Part shown: positions 44,550 to 52,462 of the stretch, in pieces | How the letters are laid out: each line of letters starts with the position of its first letter | Position numbering within the stretch: position 1 is the stretch's first letter | Source of the DNA: Haloferula rosea | GTDB taxonomy: Bacteria > Verrucomicrobiota > Verrucomicrobiia > Verrucomicrobiales > Akkermansiaceae | Direction: 5' to 3' | DNA: 64,000 bases | Assembly (NCBI RefSeq): GCF_016595525.1 | Contig: NZ_JAENII010000001.1 | Location: forward strand, 523,603-587,602 | Translations under genes and position numbers: made by a program | Notes under the pieces: model-generated | Seen by the model: only the letters and a program-made list of their open reading frames with translations | Told to the model about the DNA's origin: nothing | The model's database searches: none

Positions 44550-45161
44550 ATGTCCTGCATGAAGCGGATCGCTCTTATCTGGTTAGGCCTCGCCATTTCA
44601 GCCATTGCGGCTTTGCCGCTGGTGAAACTCGAACCCGGTGATGCCATCGAACTGACGGTTCGCGGGATTCCGCCGGTCGAGCAGCAGGGATTGAACGGAC
44701 CCTACACCGTGGATGATCAGGGAGGGGTAAGGCTCCCCCTACTGGAGGCTCCCTTGAGGGCGGGTGGGCTGACGGCCCGTGAATTCGCCCGGGCGGCGGA
44801 GCGGGCGTATCGAAAAGCGGGGATCTATACTGCGCCGGCGATCGAAGTGGTCGCGAAAGGGCAGATTCAGGAGGAGGGGGCGATGATCTCCGTTGGAGGT
44901 CACGTCACGCGGGACGGGCGGTATCCTTTCCAGAAAGGAATGACGGTGCTGCAGGCGATCGATGGCGCTGGGGGACGGAACGAATTTGCCAGCCGCAACA
45001 TCAAGCTCTTCCGCAAGGGGAAGTGCGTGTGTCTGGATTTCAACGAGTTGAGTCACAAGAACATCAAGCTCGAGCCGGGCGATTCGCTGCAGGTGGAGCA
45101 GCGACCGGCGTTGATCGACCGCTGGAAAGGGAGCCCTGAAGCGGTGGCTCCGTATCTTTGA
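44550..45161 (+). CDS. Polysaccharide export (Wza-like) periplasmic/outer-membrane protein
   Basis: A 203-residue secreted protein with a signal peptide (about residues 1-21). Residues 24-105 match a Poly_export domain (VKLEPGDAIELTVRGIP, then YTVDDQGGVRLPLL and AREFARAAERAYRKAGIY). Residues 112-165 match an SLBB-type domain (ISVGGHVTRDGRYPFQKGMTVLQAI, of which VTRDGRYPFQKGMTVLQAI is key). It ends with KLEPGDSLQVEQR. Family members form or gate the outer-membrane exopolysaccharide channel. This one is short and lacks the C-terminal amphipathic helix of Wza. AAGGAGG at 44539-44545 lies 4 nt before the ATG at 44550, and a second ATG at 44559 is an alternative. No other capsule gene is nearby. 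Confidence 0.8.
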   Translation: MSCMKRIALIWLGLAISAIAALPLVKLEPGDAIELTVRGIPPVEQQGLNGPYTVDDQGGVRLPLLEAPLRAGGLTAREFARAAERAYRKAGIYTAPAIEVVAKGQIQEEGAMISVGGHVTRDGRYPFQKGMTVLQAIDGAGGRNEFASRNIKLFRKGKCVCLDFNELSHKNIKLEPGDSLQVEQRPALIDRWKGSPEAVAPYL

Positions 45162-45193
45162 GAATTGCTGGTTGGGTAAACCGAGAGCATGCC

Positions 45194-45236
45194 TGCAGGC
45201 GGGTGGGGTTTTGGGTTTTTTCCCGACCCGCCTGCA
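45194..45236. terminator. Inverted repeat between convergent genes
   Basis: An 11-bp stem (45194-45204 with 45226-45236) with a 21-nt T-rich loop lies between the export gene (end 45161) and the minus-strand hydrolase gene (end 45247). It has no U tract outside the stem, so it is a moderate terminator candidate for both. Confidence 0.5.
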
Positions 45237-45246
45237 ATTCCGGCTT

Positions 45247-45939
45247 TCAACCGGCGACGGTGATGGTTTCCCCGATGTCAGGTAGGAGAAGTTCAACGCC
45301 CGTGGCCTGAAAAGCCGCGGTGGCATCCGCAGCGTCGATCTCGATGGGCGGGAAGGTGTCGTAGTGGACGCCGACGACGGTCTTCACTCCGGCCCACTCG
45401 GCGGCGATGGCTGCGTCGGCGGGCCCCATGGTGAAGTTGTCGCCGATGCACAGGACGCCGAAATCGAGGTCGTGCAGTTCGCCCAGCAGCCGCTGGTCGG
45501 TGTGCAGCGCGGTGTCGCCGGAGACGTAGAACGAGGTGTCCTCGGTTTCGATCACGAAGCCGCCGGGGTTTCCTCCGTAGGACCCGTCCGGAAGCACCGA
45601 TGAGTGGACGGCATTGACATATTTGACGCGTCCGAAGGGGAAGTCGAATCCTCCGCCGTGGTTGAGCGGGTGGGCTTTCTCCAGTCCCTTGCCACCGAAC
45701 CAGGTGACGATCTCGAAGTTGGAGATCAGGGTGGCTCCGGTGCGTTTCAGGATGGCTTCGGCATCGGCGACGTGGTCCTCGTGCCCGTGGGTGATGAGGA
45801 CGTAGTCGGCCTCGATGGCATCCACATCGATGGCTGAGGCCTTCGGGTTCGGGGAAATGAAGGGGTCGAAGAGCAGGCGGGTGCCGTCGGTGAGTTCGAC
45901 CGCGAAGCAGGCGTGTCCGTAGAAAGTGAGTTTGGCCAT
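45247..45939 (-). CDS. UPF0173-type metal-dependent hydrolase
   Basis: A 230-residue metallo-beta-lactamase-fold protein of the UPF0173 group (start at 45939, MAKLTFYGHACF; an in-frame Met at 45960 adds 7 residues). Metal ligands are visible in LITHGHEDHVADAEA (HxHxDH), SGDTALHTDQ and the C-terminal VGVHYDTFPPI. It is cytosolic, with a substrate unknown for most of the family. The short length and the YGHACF opening are typical. It is monocistronic. Confidence 0.88.
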   Translation of the reverse strand: MAKLTFYGHACFAVELTDGTRLLFDPFISPNPKASAIDVDAIEADYVLITHGHEDHVADAEAILKRTGATLISNFEIVTWFGGKGLEKAHPLNHGGGFDFPFGRVKYVNAVHSSVLPDGSYGGNPGGFVIETEDTSFYVSGDTALHTDQRLLGELHDLDFGVLCIGDNFTMGPADAAIAAEWAGVKTVVGVHYDTFPPIEIDAADATAAFQATGVELLLPDIGETITVAG

Positions 45940-46063
45940 GACGAGAACAGCCAAGCACATTCCGGCGATCAGGAAAGGCCGGATCCGCTCACTCCCGGAA
46001 TGGGCCCTGCTGATGCGCCCTGGCGATGAACGAGGGGAGAGGGGTGACCGCCGGGTAGGCCGG

Positions 46064-46243
46064 CTACTCGCTGCCGGCGCTGAGGAGGTTGTGGCTGGTT
46101 CCCTCGCGGGTTAAGAGTGGTTCGCTGGTCACGACCCTGGTGGTCACGGGGTGGGTGATTTTGCGCAACTCGTCACGCAAGCCATCGGCGAAAGTGAATG
46201 TTCGCCCCTTGGAAATGCTTTGGTATGGCCAAGTGGCGTGCGA
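46064..46243 (-). pseudogene. Possible C-terminal remnant of a coding sequence
   Basis: A 59-codon minus-strand frame runs from just after an in-frame TGA (46244-46246) to a TAG at 46064-46066. It contains no ATG, GTG or TTG start, yet its translation is balanced and protein-like (KGRTFTFADGLRDELRKITH, VTTRVVTSEPLLTREG, LLSAGSE). It could be the tail of a gene lost upstream by frameshift or stop, or a chance open frame. The rest of the 45961-46260 gap shows nothing recognisable. Confidence 0.3.
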
Positions 46244-46260
46244 TCAGTGGCCAACCAGAG

Positions 46261-46956
46261 TCAGGGGTTTCCCGGTCTGGAGGCCACGGAAACCATGCGC
46301 TCGGGGATGGAGCGGAGCTTTACGCGTTGGCTTTTCGGGTCAAGGTAGGCGCACATGAGGTTGCGCCGGTCGTCCCTGACTGCCCAGCGGGTCTTGGTCA
46401 TGGTCTTCCAGATTTCCCCATCGAGGTATTCGAAGGTCACCTGCTGCATCTGGCCTGGTTCTCCTTGGGGTTTCAGGTTGGTGACTTCACCGGGCTTCGC
46501 ATCGATTCTGACTTTTCCGACCAGTCCACGCATCGCGTAGGGGGAGAGGTTCATGAATTGGTAGCTACCCATCGGGAACTTCGCGTTGTCCCGGTCGATG
46601 GTGACTCCGCGATAGGGAAGGGGATCGGCCTCCTTGCCGGGGAAAAGGACAATGAGTGGCTTGTCGATTCCTCGAAGGCTGATTTTCCCGACCGGGGGAT
46701 AGATGGTCTTGCCCTCGGCGTCGGTGTCCTCACGGTGAACGAAGACAGAACCTTCTGAGATTACCACTTCAAGAGGGCCGAGCATGTTTGCGGTGGAAAG
46801 CTCGACCTTTTGGTAGACCTCCGCCCCCGTCCGCACGAAGACATCTTCCAATTCGTCGGCGTAGCGGAAACAGTAGAAGGATGCGCTGGTCTTCTGTGGG
46901 GCCTGCGCGTGGGCGATGGCCGAGAGGAACAGGGTGATGGCGAGAATGCGGATCAT
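46261..46956 (-). CDS. Secreted protein of unknown function
   Basis: A 231-residue protein with a signal peptide (MIRILAITLFLSAIAHAQ). The Met at 46956 is chosen because it gives this signal, and the frame is open to 46998. The mature part has alternating strands: an N-terminal KTSASFYCFRYADELEDVFV, a central GKISLRGIDKPLIVLFPG and a C-terminal RSIPERMVSVASRPGNP. The composition suggests a periplasmic beta-sandwich. No family is recognised. It is divergent from recN. Confidence 0.7.
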   Translation of the reverse strand: MIRILAITLFLSAIAHAQAPQKTSASFYCFRYADELEDVFVRTGAEVYQKVELSTANMLGPLEVVISEGSVFVHREDTDAEGKTIYPPVGKISLRGIDKPLIVLFPGKEADPLPYRGVTIDRDNAKFPMGSYQFMNLSPYAMRGLVGKVRIDAKPGEVTNLKPQGEPGQMQQVTFEYLDGEIWKTMTKTRWAVRDDRRNLMCAYLDPKSQRVKLRSIPERMVSVASRPGNP

Positions 46957-47098
46957 GGGACCCTGCCATAGATTGCCGTCCTGCGTGCGACAAACCAATT
47001 TTCAGGGCGGGTTTCCAGAGTTCATGCTGTCGACCGCCGCACATGGGGTTGCGTCCGGGCCGGGGACGGGCATACTCCGGGCACCTGATATTTCCTCC

Positions 47099-48745
47099 AT
47101 GCTAAGTCTTCTGAAGATCCGAAATCTTGCCCTTGTCGATGAACTGGTCTGGGAACTGGGACCCGGCCTGGTGGGGGTGACTGGTGAGACGGGCGCCGGC
47201 AAGTCGGTGATCGTCGGGGCGCTGAAGCTCGTGCTGGGTGAACGGGCGGACAAGTCGCTCATCCGGACCGGCGAGTCGGCATGTACGGTGGAAGCCGTAT
47301 TTGAACTGGAGGATGCCGCGGAGGTGGATGCGGTGCTCGAGGAGGGCGGAATGGAACCCTGCGACGGGGGAGTGCTGATCGTCCGGCGGGCCATCGGCCA
47401 GAGTGCGAACCGGCAGTTCGTGAACGATTCTCCGGTGACCCTGACCTTGCTCAAGCGGATCGGTGAGCACCTGGTGGACCTGCATGGTCCTCACGATCAC
47501 CAATCGCTGCTTTCGGTGGATCGGCAGCTGGCGATGCTGGATGCCTATGCCGGGGCGGATCTTGAGAAATACCGCTCGGCGTGGCAGGCATGGCGTCACG
47601 CCCAATCGGAGTTCGAGGCACTGCGCGAGGCGGAGAGTGCGGGGGATCAGGAAGTGCAGATGCTGCGGCACAAGATTGACGAGATCGATGCCGCCCAGCT
47701 GCGTCCGGAAGAGGAGGATGAGATCACGGACCGGTGGCGGCGGGCTGGGAATGCCACCCGGCTGGTGGAATGTGCCAGCGCGGTGGCCGGGCATCTGGGT
47801 GGAGAGGATGACGGGGTGCTCCAGCGTCTTAGCGAGGTTCAGCGCCTGGTCAGGGAGTTGGAAAAGCTGGATCCGACGGTGGCCGATCGGACCCTGGGTC
47901 TGGAGGGAGCGGTTCTGGAACTGCAGGAGCTGGAGGAGAGCCTGCGCGATTATGCCGACGATCTCGATCTCGACCCGGCGGAGGCTGCCGAGCTGGAGGA
48001 ACGGGTGAATCTTTTCGAGAATCTGAAGCGGAAGTATGGGCCGACGCTTCAGGCGGTGCTGGCGCATCGCGACGAGTGCGCGGAGCGGCTTGATGGGATC
48101 GAGAACCGTGGTGAGAAGTTGGCGGCTCTCGAGGCTGAGGTGGCGAAGCTGCGTGAGGTCGTGGACAAGCACGGGCGTGCCATCGGGCTGAAGAGGAAGA
48201 AGGCGGCACCTCGATTGGCGAAGGAGATCGCCGGTCAATTGAAGGATCTGGGATTCAAGCAGTCGTCGTTCGAGATCCAGATCGAGCCGAAACGGGAGCC
48301 GTCGGTGGGCGGCTTTGAAGCGGTGGATTTCCTGTTTGGTCCGAATCCGGGTGAACCGCTCCAGCCACTGCGACAGATCGGATCGAGTGGTGAGGTGAGC
48401 CGGGTGATGCTGGCGGTGAAGAGTGCGTTGGCGGACCAGGATGCCACGCCGCTGATGGTTTTCGATGAGATCGACGCGAACGTGGGAGGCGAGATCGCCC
48501 GTGCGGTGGGCAAGAAGATGGCCGCTCTTGGTGAACGGCATCAGGTGGTGGCGATCACCCACTTCCCTCAGGTGGCGGCGACGGCGGCCCGGCACTATGT
48601 GGTCGAGAAGGATGTCACGGGGGGACGAACCCGCTCGAAGCTGTATCCTGTGACCGGAGAGAGCCGTGTGGACGAGTTGGTGAGGATGCTTGGCGGCGGC
48701 GGAAAATCGGCGCGTGAGATGGCGATGAGCCTTCTTGATGAATGA
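47099..48745 (+). CDS. recN: DNA repair protein RecN
   Basis: RecN is an SMC-like ATPase that acts early in recombinational repair of double-strand breaks. The 548-residue protein starts at 47099 (MLSLLKIRNLALVDEL), and frames upstream to 46916 are not coding-like. It has Walker A GETGAGKS at residues 29-36, a long central coiled coil (about 160-365), the ABC signature region GSSGEVSRVMLAVKSAL and Walker B LMVFDEIDANVGGE. The length matches the family (about 550). Its stop overlaps the next start (ATGA, 48742-48745), which couples it to a small-molecule methyltransferase gene, an unusual neighbour for recN. Confidence 0.96.
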   Translation: MLSLLKIRNLALVDELVWELGPGLVGVTGETGAGKSVIVGALKLVLGERADKSLIRTGESACTVEAVFELEDAAEVDAVLEEGGMEPCDGGVLIVRRAIGQSANRQFVNDSPVTLTLLKRIGEHLVDLHGPHDHQSLLSVDRQLAMLDAYAGADLEKYRSAWQAWRHAQSEFEALREAESAGDQEVQMLRHKIDEIDAAQLRPEEEDEITDRWRRAGNATRLVECASAVAGHLGGEDDGVLQRLSEVQRLVRELEKLDPTVADRTLGLEGAVLELQELEESLRDYADDLDLDPAEAAELEERVNLFENLKRKYGPTLQAVLAHRDECAERLDGIENRGEKLAALEAEVAKLREVVDKHGRAIGLKRKKAAPRLAKEIAGQLKDLGFKQSSFEIQIEPKREPSVGGFEAVDFLFGPNPGEPLQPLRQIGSSGEVSRVMLAVKSALADQDATPLMVFDEIDANVGGEIARAVGKKMAALGERHQVVAITHFPQVAATAARHYVVEKDVTGGRTRSKLYPVTGESRVDELVRMLGGGGKSAREMAMSLLDE

Positions 48746-49371
48746 TGAAGCGGGTGCTGGAGCCGGAGATTCTCGACGAACTCGATCCCTCCGATCCTGA
48801 AGCGGTCGCCTCGCGTCGGGATCTGCGGTGCATCAATTTCCTCATGGGCAATGAGCGGTGGATCCTCCGTCAACTGAGGTCGCGACCCGGGAAGGCGGCG
48901 GAGGGGATCGTCGAGTGGGGTGCGGGAAGTGGCGACCTTCTTCGGAAGCTCGGTCGGCATGGTCCGGCGCGTGGGGTGGATCTGGTGCCGAGGCCCGAGG
49001 GGTTGGCGGACGAAGTGGGCTGGCGTCAGGGTGATGTGTTCGATGAGTCGGCGGATGGGGGCGTGCTCGTCGCGAACTTGTTTCTGCATCATTTCGATCA
49101 AGAGGGCCTAAGGCAGCTGGGTCGGATTGCGCAGGGGTTCTCGGTGCTCTGTTTCGTCGAGCCACTGCGCAGACCGGGGGCACTGACGATGGGGCGGGGG
49201 ATGTTGCCATTCGTCAACCGGGTCACGAAGCATGACATGATCGTGAGCATCCGGGCGGGCTTCGTTCCCGGGGAGCTGAAAGAACTGCTGGGGCTCGATC
49301 CGGCGCTGTGGGAAGTTTCCGAGCGATGCTCGTGGCGTGGTGGCCTGCGCGTGCTAGCTTGCCGCGTTTGA
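48742..49371 (+). CDS. SAM-dependent methyltransferase associated with type III PKS
   Basis: A 209-residue class I methyltransferase-like protein. The SAM motif I is IVEWGAGSGDLLRKLG, followed by ARGVDLVPRPEG and ADGGVLVANLFLHHFD (post-motif II). The core is short and lacks a clear N-terminal domain, as in small-molecule O-methyltransferases. An N-terminal Met pair (48742, 48745) offers two starts, and the first makes an ATGA overlap with recN. Its stop at 49369-49371 overlaps a TTG that is the probable start of the FAD oxidoreductase gene. With the oxidoreductase and the type III PKS downstream it forms a tailoring trio that is common next to type III PKS genes, so the likely substrate is the PKS product. 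Confidence 0.75.
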   Translation: MMKRVLEPEILDELDPSDPEAVASRRDLRCINFLMGNERWILRQLRSRPGKAAEGIVEWGAGSGDLLRKLGRHGPARGVDLVPRPEGLADEVGWRQGDVFDESADGGVLVANLFLHHFDQEGLRQLGRIAQGFSVLCFVEPLRRPGALTMGRGMLPFVNRVTKHDMIVSIRAGFVPGELKELLGLDPALWEVSERCSWRGGLRVLACRV

Positions 49372-50384
49372 AGAAGGAAGTGGTCATTGCCGGTGGAGGA
49401 CTCGCGGGGCTATCGCTCGCGATCGGCCTACGTCGTCGTGGAGTGCCTGTGGTGGTTCATGAAGCCGGGCGCTACCCGCGGCACCGGGTGTGCGGGGAGT
49501 TCATCTCCGGTGTGGGCGATGACACGCTTGAGGCACTGGGCATCGCGGGGGACCTGGACGACGCGATCCGGCATCGGGCGATGCGCTGGTTTCGGGAGGG
49601 TCGGGAAATCCTGACCGGTGAGTTGCCGGAGCCGGCACGGGGGATATCAAGGTGGCTGCTCGATCTGCGCTTGAAGGAGCGCTTGATCAAGGAAGGAGGG
49701 CGTGTGGTTGAAGCATCACGGCTCGCTCGTGATGCGGACGAGGGTGTGGTGTGGGCGGCGGGGCGGTTGCCGCGCAGGAGCCCGTGGGTCGGGCTCAAGT
49801 GCCACCTGAAAGAATTCGCCATGGAGGATGGGCTTGAGATGCATCTCGGGAAGCATGGTTACCTAGGTCTGACACCGATCGAGGATGGCCGGGTGAACGT
49901 GTGTGGTCTCTTCAAGGTGGATCGCTCCCTTCAGGGGAAGGGAAGTGACCTGCTGCTGGCGTATCTGGAGCACGGCGGGCATGAGGATTTGGCCGACCGC
50001 ATCCGTGCGGCGGACCGGGATGAGTCGTCGTTTTCCGGAGTTGCGGGTTTCGAGCTCGGTTGGCAGGACGGTGGAGAGGATCTGTGTGCGGTGGGCGATG
50101 CGTCGGGAATGATTCCGCCCTTCACCGGCAACGGGATGAGCATGGCGTTCGAGTCGGCTGAGATCGCTTTGGATCCCCTTGAGCAATGGGCTCTGGGGGA
50201 GCGCGACTGGAGGCAGGTCATCGTTGCCATCAACCGGGCTTCGCGTCGCCGTTTCCGCAGGCGGGTGGGCAGCGCCATGAAACTCCACCAGTTCCTTCTC
50301 CACGCCCGTGGACAGGATCTGATAGAAGCCATCTCAACCCGGGGGCTTTTGCCGATCCGGCCTCTCATCTCCCTGGTCCGCTAG
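49368..50384 (+). CDS. FAD-dependent oxidoreductase (geranylgeranyl-reductase-like)
   Basis: About 338 residues if started at the TTG at 49368, which overlaps the methyltransferase stop in TTGA. The frame is open upstream to 49308 with an in-frame ATG at 49326, but the N-terminal Rossmann motif KKEVVIAGGGLAGLSLAIGL begins right after this TTG. HRVCGEFIS and the C-terminal GDASGMIPPFTGNGMSMAFES (key part GDASGMIPPFTGNGM) are FAD-binding landmarks of the PHBH/geranylgeranyl reductase superfamily. In type III PKS clusters such enzymes hydroxylate or reduce the polyketide product; the exact reaction here is unknown. It is followed 4 bp later by the PKS. Confidence 0.78.
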   Translation: MKKEVVIAGGGLAGLSLAIGLRRRGVPVVVHEAGRYPRHRVCGEFISGVGDDTLEALGIAGDLDDAIRHRAMRWFREGREILTGELPEPARGISRWLLDLRLKERLIKEGGRVVEASRLARDADEGVVWAAGRLPRRSPWVGLKCHLKEFAMEDGLEMHLGKHGYLGLTPIEDGRVNVCGLFKVDRSLQGKGSDLLLAYLEHGGHEDLADRIRAADRDESSFSGVAGFELGWQDGGEDLCAVGDASGMIPPFTGNGMSMAFESAEIALDPLEQWALGERDWRQVIVAINRASRRRFRRRVGSAMKLHQFLLHARGQDLIEAISTRGLLPIRPLISLVR

Positions 50385-50388
50385 TCCC

Positions 50389-51414
50389 ATGTATCTTGAA
50401 TCCATCGCTTCCTCCCTGCCGCCCCATGCCTTCACTCAACCGGAGTGCCTGGAGGCTCTCAATGCCACCGGCTTGCTGGATGAACTCACACCACGATCCC
50501 GGTTGTTGATGGAGAAGGTTCTCGGCAACGGAATAGCGGCCATTGATCGTCGGCATTTCTGCCTTCCGGAGATCGGTCCTGTCGTGGGCAAGGGGGCGCA
50601 GGAGTTGAACGAGTATTTTGAGCGGGAAGCTCCTCTTCTTGCATCCAGGGCCTTGTCCGCCGCTTTGGACAAGGCCGGCATCCGGGCGGAGGAACTGGAT
50701 GCCCTGCTGATCTGCACGTGTACGGGTTACCTGTGCCCGGGGCTGACGAGTCACGTCGCCGAGCAGTTGGAACTTCGGGAGAATGCATACCTGCAGGATC
50801 TGGTTGGTCTCGGATGTGGAGCGGCAATTCCAATGTGGCGTGCTGCCAACGGGCTGATCGCCGCGGACCCCACGGCCAAGGTGGCAACGGTGGCGGTCGA
50901 GGTGTGCTCGGCGGCATTTTTTGCCGACAACGATCCGGGTGTGTTGATCTCGCTTTGTCTTTTCGGCGACGGAGCTTCGGCGGCGATCTGGTCGGGCGAG
51001 GCGGGGGGTGGCAAATGGAAGGCGGAGAATTTCACCACCGTGCATCGTCCGGTGCAGCGCGAGAAAATCCGTTTCGTGAATGCGGATGGCAAATTGAAGA
51101 ATCAGCTCGACAAGGCGGTTCCGGGATTGGCGGCGGAGGCGGTGGCCGAGTTGTACGATCAACGTAGTAGTGACCCGGACCGGGTGCTTGCCCATTCGGG
51201 TGGCCGCGATGTGATTGATGCCCTGGAAGGGGTGCTTCCGCATCGTCTGGATGAGACGAGGGAGGTGCTCGCGGAGTGCGGGAACATGAGCAGTCCGTCA
51301 GTCATGTTTGCGCTGGAGAAGGCGCTGGCTTCAGCCAATGGCGACAAGCACTGGTGGTTGACTGCTTTCGGCGCGGGCTTTGCGGCCCATGCCTGTGAGA
51401 TGACACGCGGGTGA
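50389..51414 (+). CDS. Type III polyketide synthase (chalcone synthase-like)
   Basis: A 341-residue homodimeric ketosynthase that extends an acyl-CoA starter with malonyl-CoA and cyclises to resorcinol, pyrone or phenol products. The catalytic triad is in place: Cys143 in VGLGCGAAIPMW, His269 in LAHSGGRDVI and Asn299 in CGNMSSPSVMFAL. GFAAH in the C-terminus and ICTCTGYLCPGLTS also match bacterial alkylresorcinol/alkylpyrone synthases. The length is slightly below plant CHS (about 390) and typical for bacterial members. It is the last gene of the recN-methyltransferase-oxidoreductase-PKS run and ends 11 bp from the convergent eboC gene, which supplies a prenyltransferase. Confidence 0.92.
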   Translation: MYLESIASSLPPHAFTQPECLEALNATGLLDELTPRSRLLMEKVLGNGIAAIDRRHFCLPEIGPVVGKGAQELNEYFEREAPLLASRALSAALDKAGIRAEELDALLICTCTGYLCPGLTSHVAEQLELRENAYLQDLVGLGCGAAIPMWRAANGLIAADPTAKVATVAVEVCSAAFFADNDPGVLISLCLFGDGASAAIWSGEAGGGKWKAENFTTVHRPVQREKIRFVNADGKLKNQLDKAVPGLAAEAVAELYDQRSSDPDRVLAHSGGRDVIDALEGVLPHRLDETREVLAECGNMSSPSVMFALEKALASANGDKHWWLTAFGAGFAAHACEMTRG

Positions 51415-51425
51415 ACCCCGCCTGG

Positions 51426-52445
51426 TCAGGTTGCTGGCGCGACCCGCTGGAGGAGTCTGCCGAGGGCGAAGGCGACCAAGGGAATGGTGACGGTGGCAAC
51501 GAGCAGGGGTTGTTCGACGAATCGAAGATCCGGAGCAGCCAGGCTGATCGCAAGTGGGACGCAGCTGATGAAATCGATCAGCGGGATGCCGGCGAGGAGA
51601 GCTGAGACGAACTTGGGAACCGGGCTGCGGAATCGGGTGAGCGAGAGGCTCAGCCAGATGGCGAACGGAACGAGGCCGACAAGGGTCGGTAGGGGATACC
51701 AGCTCATCCACCAGCAACTCATGGCTGCGAGCGGAAGCAGGAGCATCGCACGTGACAGAAGCACCATGCCGTGAGGGGGATGCTCGGTGGACTCATAGCG
51801 CGCTGCCAGCGACAGTCCGGCGATGTAGATCAGCACGCCGAGGGCATGAGTGGTAAAGAACCAGAGCAGTCGCAGGGCATCCACTGGGGTGAAGACCATG
51901 CCGCTCGTTGCGGTCGAGCTGCCACGCAGGGAATTCACGGCTTCTTCCAGCCAGACATCCGGCATGGCGGCGCATGCGCCCATGAGGTAGAGACCGGCGC
52001 GACAGAGACCCATGGGCAGGACGGCCCAGCGGGTGCGTTTGTGAAGCCAGGTGTAGATGCCGATGAGGACCAGAATGGCGACGCCTGAGCCGAGAGTGGG
52101 AAGGTTCACTGACGCCGCGGCGGCCAATCCACTGGCCGCGAGGATGGCGGCGGTGAGCAGGTAGTAGATCGGCTGGAACAAGCCTGCCGGGAGGGCCCGC
52201 TCCGGTCGGTGGGTGGCGTCCCATTTCCGGTCGAACCAATCGTTGGCAAGGTTTCCCGCAAAGTAGAGGCAGAGGCCGGCAATGATGACGAGTGGCAGCT
52301 CGGTCGACGCTCCGGTGCGGTCTCCCAGATAAAAACAGCCGAGCATGTAGCCGAACCATGCGTTGCTCAGCACGCTGGGTGCGTTGGGAATCCGCAGGCT
52401 GGCGAGCAGGGCTCGGGCGCGCGAGGGTGTGGGTTGGCCGGACAC
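51426..52445 (-). CDS. eboC: EboC-like UbiA-family prenyltransferase
   Basis: A 339-residue integral membrane protein with about eight to nine transmembrane helices. It starts at the GTG at 52445 (VSGQPTPSRARALLASLRI), 17 bp after the eboE stop. The frame is open to 52706, but that part overlaps eboE and is not coding-like. The Asp-rich prenyl-diphosphate motif is NLANDWFDRKWDATHRPER (Asn68, Asp69, Asp72, Asp76). A second, weaker Asp-containing loop near the C-terminus (FISCVPLAISLAAPD) replaces the usual DxxxD. EboC is part of the ebo set reported to help move a secondary-metabolite precursor to the periplasm. It likely prenylates an aromatic substrate, or contributes a lipid carrier. Confidence 0.8.
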   Translation of the reverse strand: MSGQPTPSRARALLASLRIPNAPSVLSNAWFGYMLGCFYLGDRTGASTELPLVIIAGLCLYFAGNLANDWFDRKWDATHRPERALPAGLFQPIYYLLTAAILAASGLAAAASVNLPTLGSGVAILVLIGIYTWLHKRTRWAVLPMGLCRAGLYLMGACAAMPDVWLEEAVNSLRGSSTATSGMVFTPVDALRLLWFFTTHALGVLIYIAGLSLAARYESTEHPPHGMVLLSRAMLLLPLAAMSCWWMSWYPLPTLVGLVPFAIWLSLSLTRFRSPVPKFVSALLAGIPLIDFISCVPLAISLAAPDLRFVEQPLLVATVTIPLVAFALGRLLQRVAPAT

Positions 52446-52462
52446 GGTGGGGGAATGAGGGC

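Noticed and set aside
47102..48595. Long minus-strand frame (497 codons)
   Set aside because: Antisense to recN, whose Walker motifs are on the plus strand.
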